Origin: Candidatus Heimdallarchaeota archaeon
Lineage (GTDB): Archaea > Asgardarchaeota > Heimdallarchaeia > JABLTI01
Direction of reading: 5' to 3'
DNA length: 5,184 nucleotides
Assembly: GCA_030602675.1 (NCBI GenBank)
Contig: JAUVZH010000240.1
Coordinates: 1 to 5,184, forward strand
Each line of letters starts with the position of its first letter. The first letter of the stretch is position 1. Of this stretch, positions 1 to 5,184 are shown in pieces. The position numbers and the translations under genes were made by a program. The notes under the pieces were generated by a model that saw only the letters and a program-made list of their open reading frames with translations, was not told the origin of the DNA and did not search any database.

Positions 1-903
1 AGTGAAATTAAGAAAGCCCAAATGTTCTGGTTTGGTAACATTCGAGATATCAAAAACCTCAAGTTCTGTCCAGCCCATGTACACTCGCTGTTCATCCAAA
101 TACATGTAGCTTTTAGAGGTATTTACCTCACCAAACCATTCACCAATCTTAACAGGTTGACTGAAGGACTCAAATTCATAGATGACAATCCCAACAGCAT
201 TGGTTTCATTCTTTGTAGGCAAGATCATCAGATTATCTTTGACAACATACCGTTGGTAATCATTGTAATCAGCCTCGAAATCTGAACCAAATGAATAGTC
301 AATTTTCATCACGTTATTTATGTCTGTACAATCGATAACTGTATGACTTATGAAGAAGAAAGTATGATATTCTAAATGCATTAACCCAAAACTATCAAGA
401 GATAATAAATCATCTGTTATTAGTACTTCAGCTTCAAGAAAAGGGTTGGTTAAAGTAGATATATTAATTATTTCAAAATAACTTTTAGAGTCCTTCCTAT
501 TTCTAATACAGAAAAATAAATCATTATATATTAACAAAAACTCTCTACTATTGACTTTGGTTTCAATATTCAAATCAGTATTTCCCAGCATCTTGGGTTT
601 TGATAATTCACTTATATCAAGAACGGTAATACTTTCATCAATTTCATCAACAAATAAAGTATTATTATTTACCAAGAATGGAGGGAAAGAGTAAGACGGT
701 CCCGTAACACTTTTTGTTTTCAATTCTGAAGAGGGGGGTAGATGTTGAATGGATGCTGTAATGTTGCAATTACTTTCTGGTAACAAACCTATCTGTTCAA
801 TATTGAGATAAGAACTTTTAGTAGCTATAATACATATGTTTGAAAGGAATAGTGTAGCTATAAACAATACCATTTTTTCACTATAATATTTCCCTCGCTT
901 CAT
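1..903 (-). CDS. Exported LVIVD-like beta-propeller protein (partial, C-terminus outside window)
   Basis: An open frame of 301 codons starts at ATG 903-901 and runs off the left edge without a stop, so the C-terminus is missing. Residues 1-10 are polar and basic (MKRGKYYSEK). A hydrophobic stretch follows at about 11-27 (MVLFIATLFLSNICIIA), a probable signal peptide or N-terminal anchor, so the protein is likely outside the membrane. The rest carries repeated units with a hydrophobic strand, 'hxhxDIS', a few polar residues, 'P' and a hydrophobic strand, for example TVLDISELSKPKMLG, FEIINISTLTNPFLEAE and LEVFDISNVTKPEHLG. This pattern is typical of LVIVD-repeat beta-propellers. Several N-X-S/T sequons (NITA, NNTL, NETN, NVTK, NFT) fit a glycosylated surface protein. 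It is the downstream tandem paralogue of the broken gene at 990-2274, about 60% identical by eye over an 80-residue stretch. No enzymatic residues are recognisable and the ligand or partner is unknown. Confidence 0.8.
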   Translation of the reverse strand, partial: MKRGKYYSEKMVLFIATLFLSNICIIATKSSYLNIEQIGLLPESNCNITASIQHLPPSSELKTKSVTGPSYSFPPFLVNNNTLFVDEIDESITVLDISELSKPKMLGNTDLNIETKVNSREFLLIYNDLFFCIRNRKDSKSYFEIINISTLTNPFLEAEVLITDDLLSLDSFGLMHLEYHTFFFISHTVIDCTDINNVMKIDYSFGSDFEADYNDYQRYVVKDNLMILPTKNETNAVGIVIYEFESFSQPVKIGEWFGEVNTSKSYMYLDEQRVYMGWTELEVFDISNVTKPEHLGFLNFT

Positions 904-989
904 AAAATCCCTGATTATTATTAGCAATTTTTTCAATATAAGATTTTTTCTTGTTAATTAATTATTATTGAAGTAATATAAGAAAATTC
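904..989 (-). promoter_or_regulatory. Promoter region of the left-edge LVIVD-like gene
   Basis: This 86-base AT-rich gap lies between the pseudogene stop and the ATG at 903. On the minus strand a TATA-like CTTATATT (935-942) lies 32-39 bases before the start, the right distance for a transcript with a very short leader. A second TATATT lies farther upstream near 975-980 but is less well placed. The 12 bases ending in the ATG (901-912) match 11 of 12 with those of the paralogue (2272-2283), reading AGGGATTxTATG on the minus strand. AGGGAT is at best a weak Shine-Dalgarno. T-rich stretches just after the pseudogene stop may also end its transcription. Assignments are by eye. Confidence 0.4.
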
Positions 990-2274
990 TCACTTCCTGT
1001 TTTTTCTTATTACTATGAATATACCTACAATAGTTAAATTAAATATTAGATACTCCAGAAATCTAATAGCACTCATGTTTTCACTGATATATTTTGTATT
1101 TCCTATGTATGCTAAGACAGTGAGATTTGTTGGATCGGTCCAATTAAAAATAACTATTGCTTTTGAGTCATAATTATTAGGATTATATGTAATGTAGATT
1201 CGATCATCAGTTATTTTGTTCCGATCAAAAGTTTGATAATCGAAAAATCCTAGACCCATCCCTCCTAATGCTTCATAAGTTCCCAATTTTGAGAAATTGC
1301 TAACGTCAGTTGCATTATACACTGCAAATTCAAAATTATTCATGGTAAAAACATAGTTTTTATAGAACACTTTCCCAGGACAGGATTCTGTGATATTGAT
1401 GAATCCCAATCTTGTAGGGGTGGTTATTTCTGTAAGATCAAAAATCTCGATTTCCCTTCCACCTATATACAACGCTCATTATCTAAAGCTGTGAAATATA
1501 TACTAGAAAGATTTATTTCTCCAAACCATTCACCAATTTTTATTGGTTGAGTAGAAGCTGCAAACTCATAAATAACAAACCCAATACTGCCAGTTTCGTT
1601 CTTTGTTGGTAGAATCATAAGATCATCTTTGATGACATACTGTTGATATTTGTTATAATAAATATCAAATTCTGATCCAAAGGAATAATCGATAACCTTT
1701 ACATCATCTAAGTTTGTGCAATCTATGGTTGTTTTTCCAATAAAGAACAGTACTTGATTTTCTAAATGCATAATACCAAAGCTTTCTTGATACCAATGTG
1801 GTACATGTACTTCAGCTTCAAGAATAAGATTATCTACTGAAGAGACATTTATTATTTCAAAATAAACCCCAGAGCTATCCCTAGACTATACAAGAAATCA
1901 TTGGATATAAGCAAAAACTCTCTATCATTAACTTCAGTTTCAATGTTTAAGTTAGTGGTGCATTTTACAGTAGGTTTTGTTAAATCACTAATATCTAGAC
2001 TCGATAGTGTTTTATCCCATTCATTCACAAATAATGTATCATTCCTTACCAAGTATTGGTTAATTGGACTAACCCAATCAGGAATGCCAGGTTTTATTGT
2101 AGGGGGTTGTTGTTGACATGTATCTACGTTTTCGTTTGTTTCTTCGCTGACAAATGTATTTCCATTTAAGCTAATTATCTGTTGATTAGTGCTAGTTCTA
2201 TTATACAAAGATAGAAAAACTACTAATAACACTAAAATTATGCTGATCCTTTTGTTATGTTGCCCTCCATGCAT
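990..2274 (-). pseudogene. Frameshifted LVIVD-like beta-propeller membrane protein, paralogue of the left-edge gene
   Basis: Three minus-strand reading frames make one broken gene. Frame A (2274 to the stop at 1852) starts ATG-CAT-GGA and has a hydrophobic segment at residues 10-24 (ISIILVLLVVFLSLY). Homology to the neighbour leaves frame A at about 1895-1885 and continues in frame B as SRDSSGVYFEIINVSS. Frame B runs through the shared IDYSFGS and LMILPTKNET to the stop at 1463. At about 1472 the match moves to frame C (YIGGREIEIFDLTEITTP), which ends at the TGA at 990. Against the neighbour, the first site is 7 bases short (32 versus 39) and the second 1 base short (CGT-TG versus CGA-GTG). 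Repairing both would give about 428 residues: N-terminal signal segment, LVIVD-type blades rich in N-X-S/T sequons, and a C-terminal membrane helix followed by RKNRK. That topology suggests a surface protein anchored at its C-terminus. Neither site is a homopolymer or an obvious slippery heptamer, so decay is likelier than programmed shifting. Sequencing error is not excluded. Confidence 0.8.
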
Positions 2275-2330
2275 ATAATCCCTATATAATTCTACGATTA
2301 TTTACATTTAAAATTTTCATTGAAAATCGT
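2275..2330 (-). promoter_or_regulatory. Promoter region of the broken LVIVD-like gene
   Basis: On the minus strand an AT-rich TTTTAAAT element (about 2307-2314) lies 33-40 bases before the ATG at 2274, a plausible TATA box with a leader of about 10 bases. A second TTATATA lies only about 10 bases before the start, too close to be a TATA box for this ATG. The AGGGATTATATG leader is shared with the intact paralogue. The rest of the gap up to the tRNA promoter (about 2330-2470) is AT-rich, and I see nothing specific in it. Confidence 0.35.
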
Positions 2331-2470
2331 AAGAAATGGCTTTCAAATAATATTATCACATTGTTGAAAGAAAATTATATGAAGTGATAGACGAGATAAA
2401 TAATAATAGATATAGAAATCAATAATAAGAAATAACTATGTGTAACTTATAAGCAATATTTGCCATTATC

Positions 2471-2479
2471 TTTAAAAAT
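2471..2479 (+). promoter_or_regulatory. TATA box candidate for tRNA-Cys
   Basis: TTTAAAAAT lies 35-43 bases before the first base of the tRNA. Archaeal transcription usually begins about 26 bases after the TATA centre, which predicts a start near 2500 and a short 5' leader for RNase P to remove. No other well-placed candidate is visible. Confidence 0.45.
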
Positions 2480-2549
2480 AATTGTCGTAGAAGAATAAAA
2501 TAACCGAAAAAATGTGCAGGTAGTCTAGAGGCGAGGCGGCGGACTGCAG

Positions 2550-2579
2550 AAAAATCTGATGTGTTCGGATTTTGTTGGT
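2550..2579 (+). other. tRNA-Cys intron 1, canonical position 37/38 (30 bases)
   Basis: The intron folds as a bulge-helix-bulge. The outer helix is the anticodon stem. The 4-position central helix is 2544-2547 (CTGC) against 2574-2577 (GTTG): two C-G pairs, one G-U and one U-U mismatch. The 3-base bulges are AGA (2548-2550) and GTA (2578-2580). The inner helix is 2551-2559 against 2565-2573 (AAAATC/GATTTT plus three more pairs, one G-U), closed by a 5-base loop. Cleavage after the second base of each bulge gives exactly the 37/38 junction. The U-U mismatch makes the central helix slightly relaxed. Confidence 0.85.
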
Positions 2580-2595
2580 ATCCGCTGTACGCGAG

Positions 2596-2624
2596 ACAAA
2601 TAGAAACCTTTCTCTTTGCGCGAA
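2596..2624 (+). other. tRNA-Cys intron 2 in the T-arm, position 53/54 (29 bases)
   Basis: Without this removal the T-stem has no G53-C61 pair; with it the stem is 5/5 paired around TTCGAAT. The precursor forms a 4-pair central helix CGCG (2590-2593) with CGCG (2619-2622). It is flanked by 3-base bulges AGA (2594-2596) and AAT (2623-2625). The inner helix C2597-A2604 against T2611-G2618 has one T-C mismatch. Cutting after the second base of each bulge gives the 53/54 junction. The outer helix is weak (only A2589-T2626 is clear), so this is a relaxed form of the motif. The central helix uses the 5' strand of the mature T-stem, so precursor and mature folds exclude each other. Confidence 0.82.
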
Positions 2625-2712
2625 TTCGAATCTCGCCCTGCACTCCAATTTTCTCTAAATGTTTTCCAAGAAACTAAAGAAAAAAGAGAAGCCACCCTCC
2701 TTCTATCTATAC

Positions 2713-2723
2713 TCTTTTAATTA
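2713..2723 (+). promoter_or_regulatory. TATA box candidate for the CinA-domain gene
   Basis: TCTTTTAATTA lies 26-36 bases before the ATG at 2749, which predicts a leaderless or nearly leaderless transcript. AGGTG (2743-2747) directly precedes the start with a single base between, too close to act as a normal ribosome binding site. Confidence 0.4.
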
Positions 2724-2748
2724 AGCAAATATCTGTAGAAATAGGTGC

Positions 2749-3252
2749 ATGAATTTGACTTTTGATGATGAACTATCAGAACTAGCAGAACAAGTTCTTC
2801 ATGAACTTCGTACTCGAACTTTAACACTTGCTATTGCAGAGAGCTGTACAGGTGGACTAGTAACATCTCTTCTTACAGATCTTGATGATTGTTCAGATGT
2901 TCTCCTTTATAGTATTGTTGCTTATACCACTGATTCAAAAGAAGAATTCTTAGGCGTCCCATCATATATTATTCGCGATCATGGAACAATCTCTTTCGAA
3001 GTAGCTAAAATGATGGCTGAAGGTGTTTTAGAATACGATGCTGATGTAGGTTTGTCTACTACTGGAGTAATCGGCGAAGCATCTGAAGGAAAATTAAAAG
3101 GTACTGTTTTTATTGGGGTAGCTATAGATGGTCAAACAACTTTTGCTCGTGAATTGGAGCTTGATCCTAAGAAAAGCCGACATGAGCTTAAAAAAGAAAT
3201 AGCTCAGAAACTATTCAAAGAGTTAATAGCAATACTTGAATCAGTCTATTAG
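2749..3252 (+). CDS. pncC: Stand-alone CinA C-terminal-domain protein, PncC-like nicotinamide-nucleotide amidase
   Basis: The protein has 167 residues, the usual length of the CinA C-terminal domain alone, with no MoaB-like N-terminal domain. Family motifs appear in order: AIAESCTGGL (28-37, with the conserved Ser32), VAYTTDSKEEFLGV (57-70, with Tyr59 and Lys64 at conserved positions), HGTIS (78-82) and KGTVFIGV (117-124). Known members deamidate nicotinamide mononucleotide to nicotinate mononucleotide and ammonia in NAD salvage, in the cytoplasm. The usual loop TGIAGPxGG reads TGVIGEASEGK here (105-115), losing the Pro and the double Gly. Activity is therefore probable, not certain. The start is supported by the TATA-to-ATG distance, and residues 1-27 form a short acidic helix as in relatives. 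The gene is convergent with the riboflavin kinase gene, with a 46-base gap. Confidence 0.85.
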   Translation: MNLTFDDELSELAEQVLHELRTRTLTLAIAESCTGGLVTSLLTDLDDCSDVLLYSIVAYTTDSKEEFLGVPSYIIRDHGTISFEVAKMMAEGVLEYDADVGLSTTGVIGEASEGKLKGTVFIGVAIDGQTTFARELELDPKKSRHELKKEIAQKLFKELIAILESVY

Positions 3253-3263
3253 ATGAATAGCTG

Positions 3264-3285
3264 TTAAAATAAAGAAAGAAGAATG
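3264..3285 (-). terminator. T-rich tract downstream of the riboflavin kinase gene
   Basis: In the 46-base convergent gap, the minus strand just past the kinase stop is pyrimidine-rich (TTCTTCTTTCTTTATTTT). Archaeal transcription commonly ends in such T-rich tracts without a hairpin. No equivalent tract is seen on the plus strand for the CinA-domain gene, which may end inside the kinase gene. Confidence 0.35.
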
Positions 3286-3298
3286 ATGAGTTCCGTTA

Positions 3299-4042
3299 CT
3301 ACTGAAGCAGAACATCAATTCTTATGTTAACACCATCTCTTAGTGGTATGTTAGGATTTTCAGCTAATTTCTCTCTAAGATTTACTGGAGCAATTGCTTC
3401 AAGAATATCTTTGTTGTGATGTGTCCTACTCGGTATTATTATTGCGCCCATTGTTCCATCTATGAATCGAGATTTATAGCACATGACATCTCCAAACTCT
3501 CGTCCTTTCTTTTGAAATCCTCGAATAATATAAGGTTCTGATTGCCTTATCTGAGCAATTTTCTTTAAATCATCAATGTTCAAAATACGTAGATTTAAAG
3601 TTCCAGGGAAGGGAATGAACCCCAATATGTCTTCGAATTGTTGTGAATATTCTTCTTGTGAGATATACCATGCTCCTTCTCCTAAACCACTCTCTAATTG
3701 TCCATAAATTGTGGCTGAACGAGTTTGTGAATAAAGAGCTTTAGTTATCATTATGCTCAAATTTTCCAGCAGTTCTCGACCAAGTTTAGTTATTTGGACT
3801 GATTGTCCTCTAGAAGTTCTAGTTCTTTCAATCAAATGGTTTTTTTCCAATTCAACTAGATACCTTGCAGCAGTTTGTTGGGAAACTCCTAAGTATCTCC
3901 CTAACTCGCTACTAGTGATATCAATCGGATTGTTAATTGCACCATATATTCCTAACTTTAATACTACCGCTAATTGCTTACTATCAAAATCAACATCGCT
4001 ACCAAAAAGGAAGCTTTTGTGATCAGATTCTATTTTTGCCAT
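3299..4042 (-). CDS. ribK: CTP-dependent riboflavin kinase fused to a winged-helix DNA-binding domain (RbkR-type)
   Basis: The protein has 247 residues. Residues about 20-95 form a winged helix-turn-helix: ITSSELGRYLGVSQQTAARY (42-61) is the HTH, and ERTRTSRGQSVQITKLGREL the wing and following helix. Residues about 113-247 are the DUF120 riboflavin kinase, with the nucleotide-binding glycine-rich GLGEGAWYIS (119-128), GFIPFPGTLNLRI (141-153), and the C-terminal HHNKDILEAIAPVNLREKL. This archaeal family phosphorylates riboflavin to FMN using CTP, unrelated in fold to bacterial RibF. Fusions with an HTH domain (RbkR) are known to also regulate riboflavin genes, so a dual enzyme and repressor role is likely but inferred here. 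The AENPNIP segment (228-234) lengthens the loop between LREKL and LRDG relative to my recollection of the family. ATG 4042 is preceded by a TATA-like element at a leaderless distance. The gene is transcribed alone, convergent with the CinA-domain gene. Confidence 0.93.
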   Translation of the reverse strand: MAKIESDHKSFLFGSDVDFDSKQLAVVLKLGIYGAINNPIDITSSELGRYLGVSQQTAARYLVELEKNHLIERTRTSRGQSVQITKLGRELLENLSIMITKALYSQTRSATIYGQLESGLGEGAWYISQEEYSQQFEDILGFIPFPGTLNLRILNIDDLKKIAQIRQSEPYIIRGFQKKGREFGDVMCYKSRFIDGTMGAIIIPSRTHHNKDILEAIAPVNLREKLAENPNIPLRDGVNIRIDVLLQ

Positions 4043-4063
4043 TTTCTACCATTCCTGTTTCAT

Positions 4064-4071
4064 GTTTTAAG
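4064..4071 (-). promoter_or_regulatory. TATA box candidate for ribK
   Basis: On the minus strand CTTAAAAC lies 22-29 bases before the ATG at 4042, which predicts a leaderless transcript beginning at or next to the start codon. AGGA at about 4050-4054 is a weak alternative ribosome binding signal, but its spacing is too long to be convincing. Confidence 0.4.
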
Positions 4072-4105
4072 TTAAGCAATTCTATTGAATATCTTACGCA
4101 AAAAG

Positions 4106-4122
4106 TTCTTTTCTTAAAAGAA
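4106..4122. promoter_or_regulatory. Perfect 7-base inverted repeat upstream of ribK (candidate operator)
   Basis: TTCTTTT (4106-4112) and AAAAGAA (4116-4122) are exact reverse complements with a 3-base spacer. The site is 64-80 bases before the ribK start and about 35 bases beyond the TATA candidate. A symmetric 17-base site suits a dimeric winged-helix regulator such as the RibK protein itself. It is AT-rich, so chance occurrence is possible. Confidence 0.3.
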
Positions 4123-4153
4123 TATTTATTCATTCTCATATTTTAAACTTGAT

Positions 4154-4174
4154 AGTGATTTTATGATAATCACT
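4154..4174. promoter_or_regulatory. Inverted repeat AGTGATT-N7-AATCACT (candidate operator)
   Basis: AGTGATT (4154-4160) and AATCACT (4168-4174) are exact reverse complements around a 7-base spacer. The centre-to-centre geometry suits a DNA-binding dimer, and it lies between the terminator of the right-edge gene and the ribK promoter. It is not followed by a T-tract on either strand, which argues against a terminator. The regulator is unknown; RibK's own HTH domain is the nearest candidate. Confidence 0.3.
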
Positions 4175-4204
4175 CTCTTCTCACATTAATTTGAGGATTT
4201 TGAG

Positions 4205-4243
4205 AAAAAAAATTAGAAAGTGGATCTATATTGATATAGATCC
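4205..4243 (-). terminator. Hairpin plus T8 terminator after the threonine-rich gene
   Basis: On the minus strand, 16 bases after the TAA at 4260-4262, arms GGATCTATAT and ATATAGATCC (4234-4243 and 4222-4231) pair perfectly over 10 bases with 2 bases between. In practice a shorter stem with a 4-6 base loop would form. About 9 bases later comes an uninterrupted T8 (4205-4212). This resembles an intrinsic terminator, although archaea usually rely on the T-tract alone. The perfect 22-base palindrome could instead be a protein-binding site. Confidence 0.6.
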
Positions 4244-4259
4244 TAGTAGTGTTTATAGT

Positions 4260-5184
4260 TTATTTCAGTTCTCTTGAAATTGATAGTGCTTGTCTGCCAA
4301 GAGTTTCGCCTATAACAACATTCTTGAAACCATCTGATGTGGATAGAATTCCTACCCATTCTTTCTCTGTTTCATCTTTGAATGCTATAAGCATCTCTTC
4401 GCCTCCATCTCTGTCAAAAGCAATGTATTCAGCATAACCTACCATGTCTTGCATGCCAATCTTTCTGATTTTAGCTCGACCAAGAGCATCAGCTGCTTTT
4501 ATCTGATCAATGATGTTCTTATTACCAATTTCATCTATCTTTGAGATAATAGTCATTTTAGCTTGATCTTTGACCTTAGCTAAAGACTTAGTTGGAATAT
4601 CTGTTGGATCAGGAATAACCATTGTTACGTTAGATTTGATTCTATCAGTAAGCATATCATCCAATCTATCAAAGATAGCATCTTTACTGTATAGGATGGC
4701 AGTTTCAATTTTTGGTCTTGGATAGATCATTACTGTATCTTGGAATGCGATATGTTGCTTCTCGAAATCCATTAGTAATTTGGAAATTTTGAGAGCATCT
4801 TTAGCAAAACGTTTGTAGTAATCATTGAAGCCACCTTTTACTGCTTCGATTTCTTTTCTTACTGATGTTTCTACGACATTAGTAATTGTATTAATTGCAC
4901 CAATGGTTGTTTCTTCATTATTTCTGATTCCAGTGTTAGCTGTGTTAGCTGTTTCTTCTAGTGTAGTAGTTGCTGTTGTACCAATTGTAGTAACACCACT
5001 TGTGGAATCAGAAGCAATCTTTTGCTTGGTCTTCTTTGTGCTGCTTAACATTTCACTCTTAGTTTCTGCAAGTTGTTCTTTACTACCTGTAACTAGAGCA
5101 TCAGTTGTTGCTTTTATTTCCTCTGTTTGTGTAGTAGCTACATTAGAGGTAGTATTTGAATTGCCAGAAGTTAAGGTTTCTAAT
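4260..5184 (-). CDS. Threonine-rich helical protein with TrmB/PLD-like C-terminal domain (partial, N-terminus outside window)
   Basis: The frame is open from the right edge, with no stop, to TAA 4260-4262: 307 complete residues. An internal ATG at 5051-5049 is not a convincing start, because the same composition continues upstream of it. The first 107 or so visible residues are rich in Thr (29), Ser, Ala, Glu and Lys and contain no proline, aromatic residue or cysteine. This fits a long helical, coiled-coil-like rod or stalk. After the charged segment VRKEIEAVKGGFNDYYKRF comes a mixed alpha/beta region (about 165-307). It holds short strands VTMVIPDP, KMTIISKID and AKIRKIG, then a hairpin-like YAEYIAFDRDGGEEMLIAF and EWVGILSTSDGF. 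That order recalls the PLD-like C-terminal domain of archaeal TrmB-family proteins, but no HKD motif is seen and the assignment is tentative. No membrane segment is visible in this part. Function unknown. Confidence 0.8.
   Translation of the reverse strand, partial: LETLTSGNSNTTSNVATTQTEEIKATTDALVTGSKEQLAETKSEMLSSTKKTKQKIASDSTSGVTTIGTTATTTLEETANTANTGIRNNEETTIGAINTITNVVETSVRKEIEAVKGGFNDYYKRFAKDALKISKLLMDFEKQHIAFQDTVMIYPRPKIETAILYSKDAIFDRLDDMLTDRIKSNVTMVIPDPTDIPTKSLAKVKDQAKMTIISKIDEIGNKNIIDQIKAADALGRAKIRKIGMQDMVGYAEYIAFDRDGGEEMLIAFKDETEKEWVGILSTSDGFKNVVIGETLGRQALSISRELK

Larger units (their letters stand above)
2514..2644 (+). tRNA. tRNA-Cys (GCA) with two introns
   Basis: Acceptor strands GTGCAGG (2514-2520) and CCTGCAC (2637-2643) pair at all 7 positions. 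The discriminator is T2644, as is usual for archaeal tRNA-Cys, and CCA is encoded at 2645-2647. The D-stem GTCT/AGGC has a 7-base loop AGAGGCG. Anticodon stem GCGGA (2539-2543) pairs with TCCGC (2581-2585), and the anticodon GCA is at 2546-2548 in loop CTGCAG|A. T-stem GCGAG (2591-2595) pairs with CTCGC (2632-2636) around loop TTCGAAT (2625-2631). Variable bases TGTAC allow a G15-C48 pair. This fold requires removing 2550-2579 (between positions 37 and 38) and 2596-2624 (between 53 and 54). The exons are 2514-2549, 2580-2595 and 2625-2644, and the spliced RNA is 72 bases plus CCA. The middle exon is only 16 bases. Both introns fit splicing by the archaeal tRNA endonuclease. A T-rich stretch (TTTTCTCT, 2649-2656) follows and may end transcription. 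Confidence 0.92.

Noticed and set aside
22..285. Plus-strand open frame opposite the left-edge LVIVD-like gene
   Set aside because: It is the antisense shadow of a long minus-strand frame with clear paralogy to its neighbour, and its translation shows no recognisable domain.
1463..1900. Programmed ribosomal frameshifting in the broken propeller gene
   Set aside because: No slippery heptamer or downstream stem is visible at either break, and two independent shifts plus a net 7-base loss fit mutation better.
1901..2116. Plus-strand open frame opposite the pseudogene
   Set aside because: The minus strand here encodes residues conserved in the paralogue (LNIETEVNDREFLLI), so the plus frame is a shadow.
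2419..2643. Minus-strand open frame across the tRNA gene
   Set aside because: It is mostly the complement of the tRNA-Cys and its introns, with no promoter or protein similarity evident.
2514..2644. A single-intron tRNA with a long variable arm (Ser or Leu type)
   Set aside because: The segment 2596-2624 does not form a proper variable arm. The T-stem would keep an A-C mismatch at 53-61, and the anticodon loop CTGCAGA and discriminator T are those of tRNA-Cys.
3753..4146. Two overlapping plus-strand frames opposite ribK and its promoter
   Set aside because: They overlap a confidently identified minus-strand gene and have no recognisable domains.
4249..4437. Plus-strand open frame opposite the end of the threonine-rich gene
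   Set aside because: It is the antisense of the well-structured C-terminal domain, with low-complexity serine-rich translation.
4919..5000. DNA tandem repeat or CRISPR-like array in the threonine-rich region
   Set aside because: Recurring gtagta/gttgct-like words come from biased Thr/Ala codons. There is no fixed repeat length and no spacer structure.

Overview
This AT-rich window is archaeal, and the evidence is internal. It holds a CTP-type riboflavin kinase (DUF120 family) fused to a winged-helix DNA-binding domain. It also holds a tRNA-Cys interrupted by two short introns that fold into bulge-helix-bulge splicing sites, and plausible archaeal TATA elements about 26-38 bases before several starts. 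Exported LVIVD-type beta-propeller proteins and a threonine-rich helical protein with a TrmB/PLD-like C-terminus are reminiscent of Asgard or related archaea. That lineage guess is inference.

Layout. Bases 1-2274 (minus strand) carry a tandem pair of paralogous secreted or membrane-anchored LVIVD-like proteins. The copy nearest the left edge (start at 903) is open through to the window edge. The other copy (990-2274) is broken by two frameshifts but is otherwise recognisable from signal segment to C-terminal membrane anchor. Bases 2275-2513 are AT-rich spacer holding the promoters of the pseudogene and of the tRNA. Bases 2514-2647 are tRNA-Cys(GCA) on the plus strand, with a 30-base intron at 37/38 and a 29-base intron at 53/54. 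A stand-alone CinA C-terminal-domain protein (PncC-like nicotinamide-nucleotide amidase) follows on the plus strand at 2749-3252. It converges on the riboflavin kinase/regulator gene (minus, 3299-4042). The 217-base gap 4043-4259 contains the kinase promoter, two inverted repeats that could be operators, and a hairpin plus T-tract terminator for the next gene. The right edge (4260-5184, minus) is the C-terminal part of a large threonine-rich helical protein that continues beyond the window.

The genes do not form one pathway. PncC (NAD salvage) and RibK (FMN synthesis) both serve cofactor metabolism but are convergent, not an operon. The most notable items are the two-intron tRNA-Cys with a 16-base middle exon, the decaying propeller paralogue beside an apparently intact copy, and the proline-free, aromatic-free threonine-rich tract of the right-edge protein. 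I see no CRISPR array, insertion sequence or rRNA.
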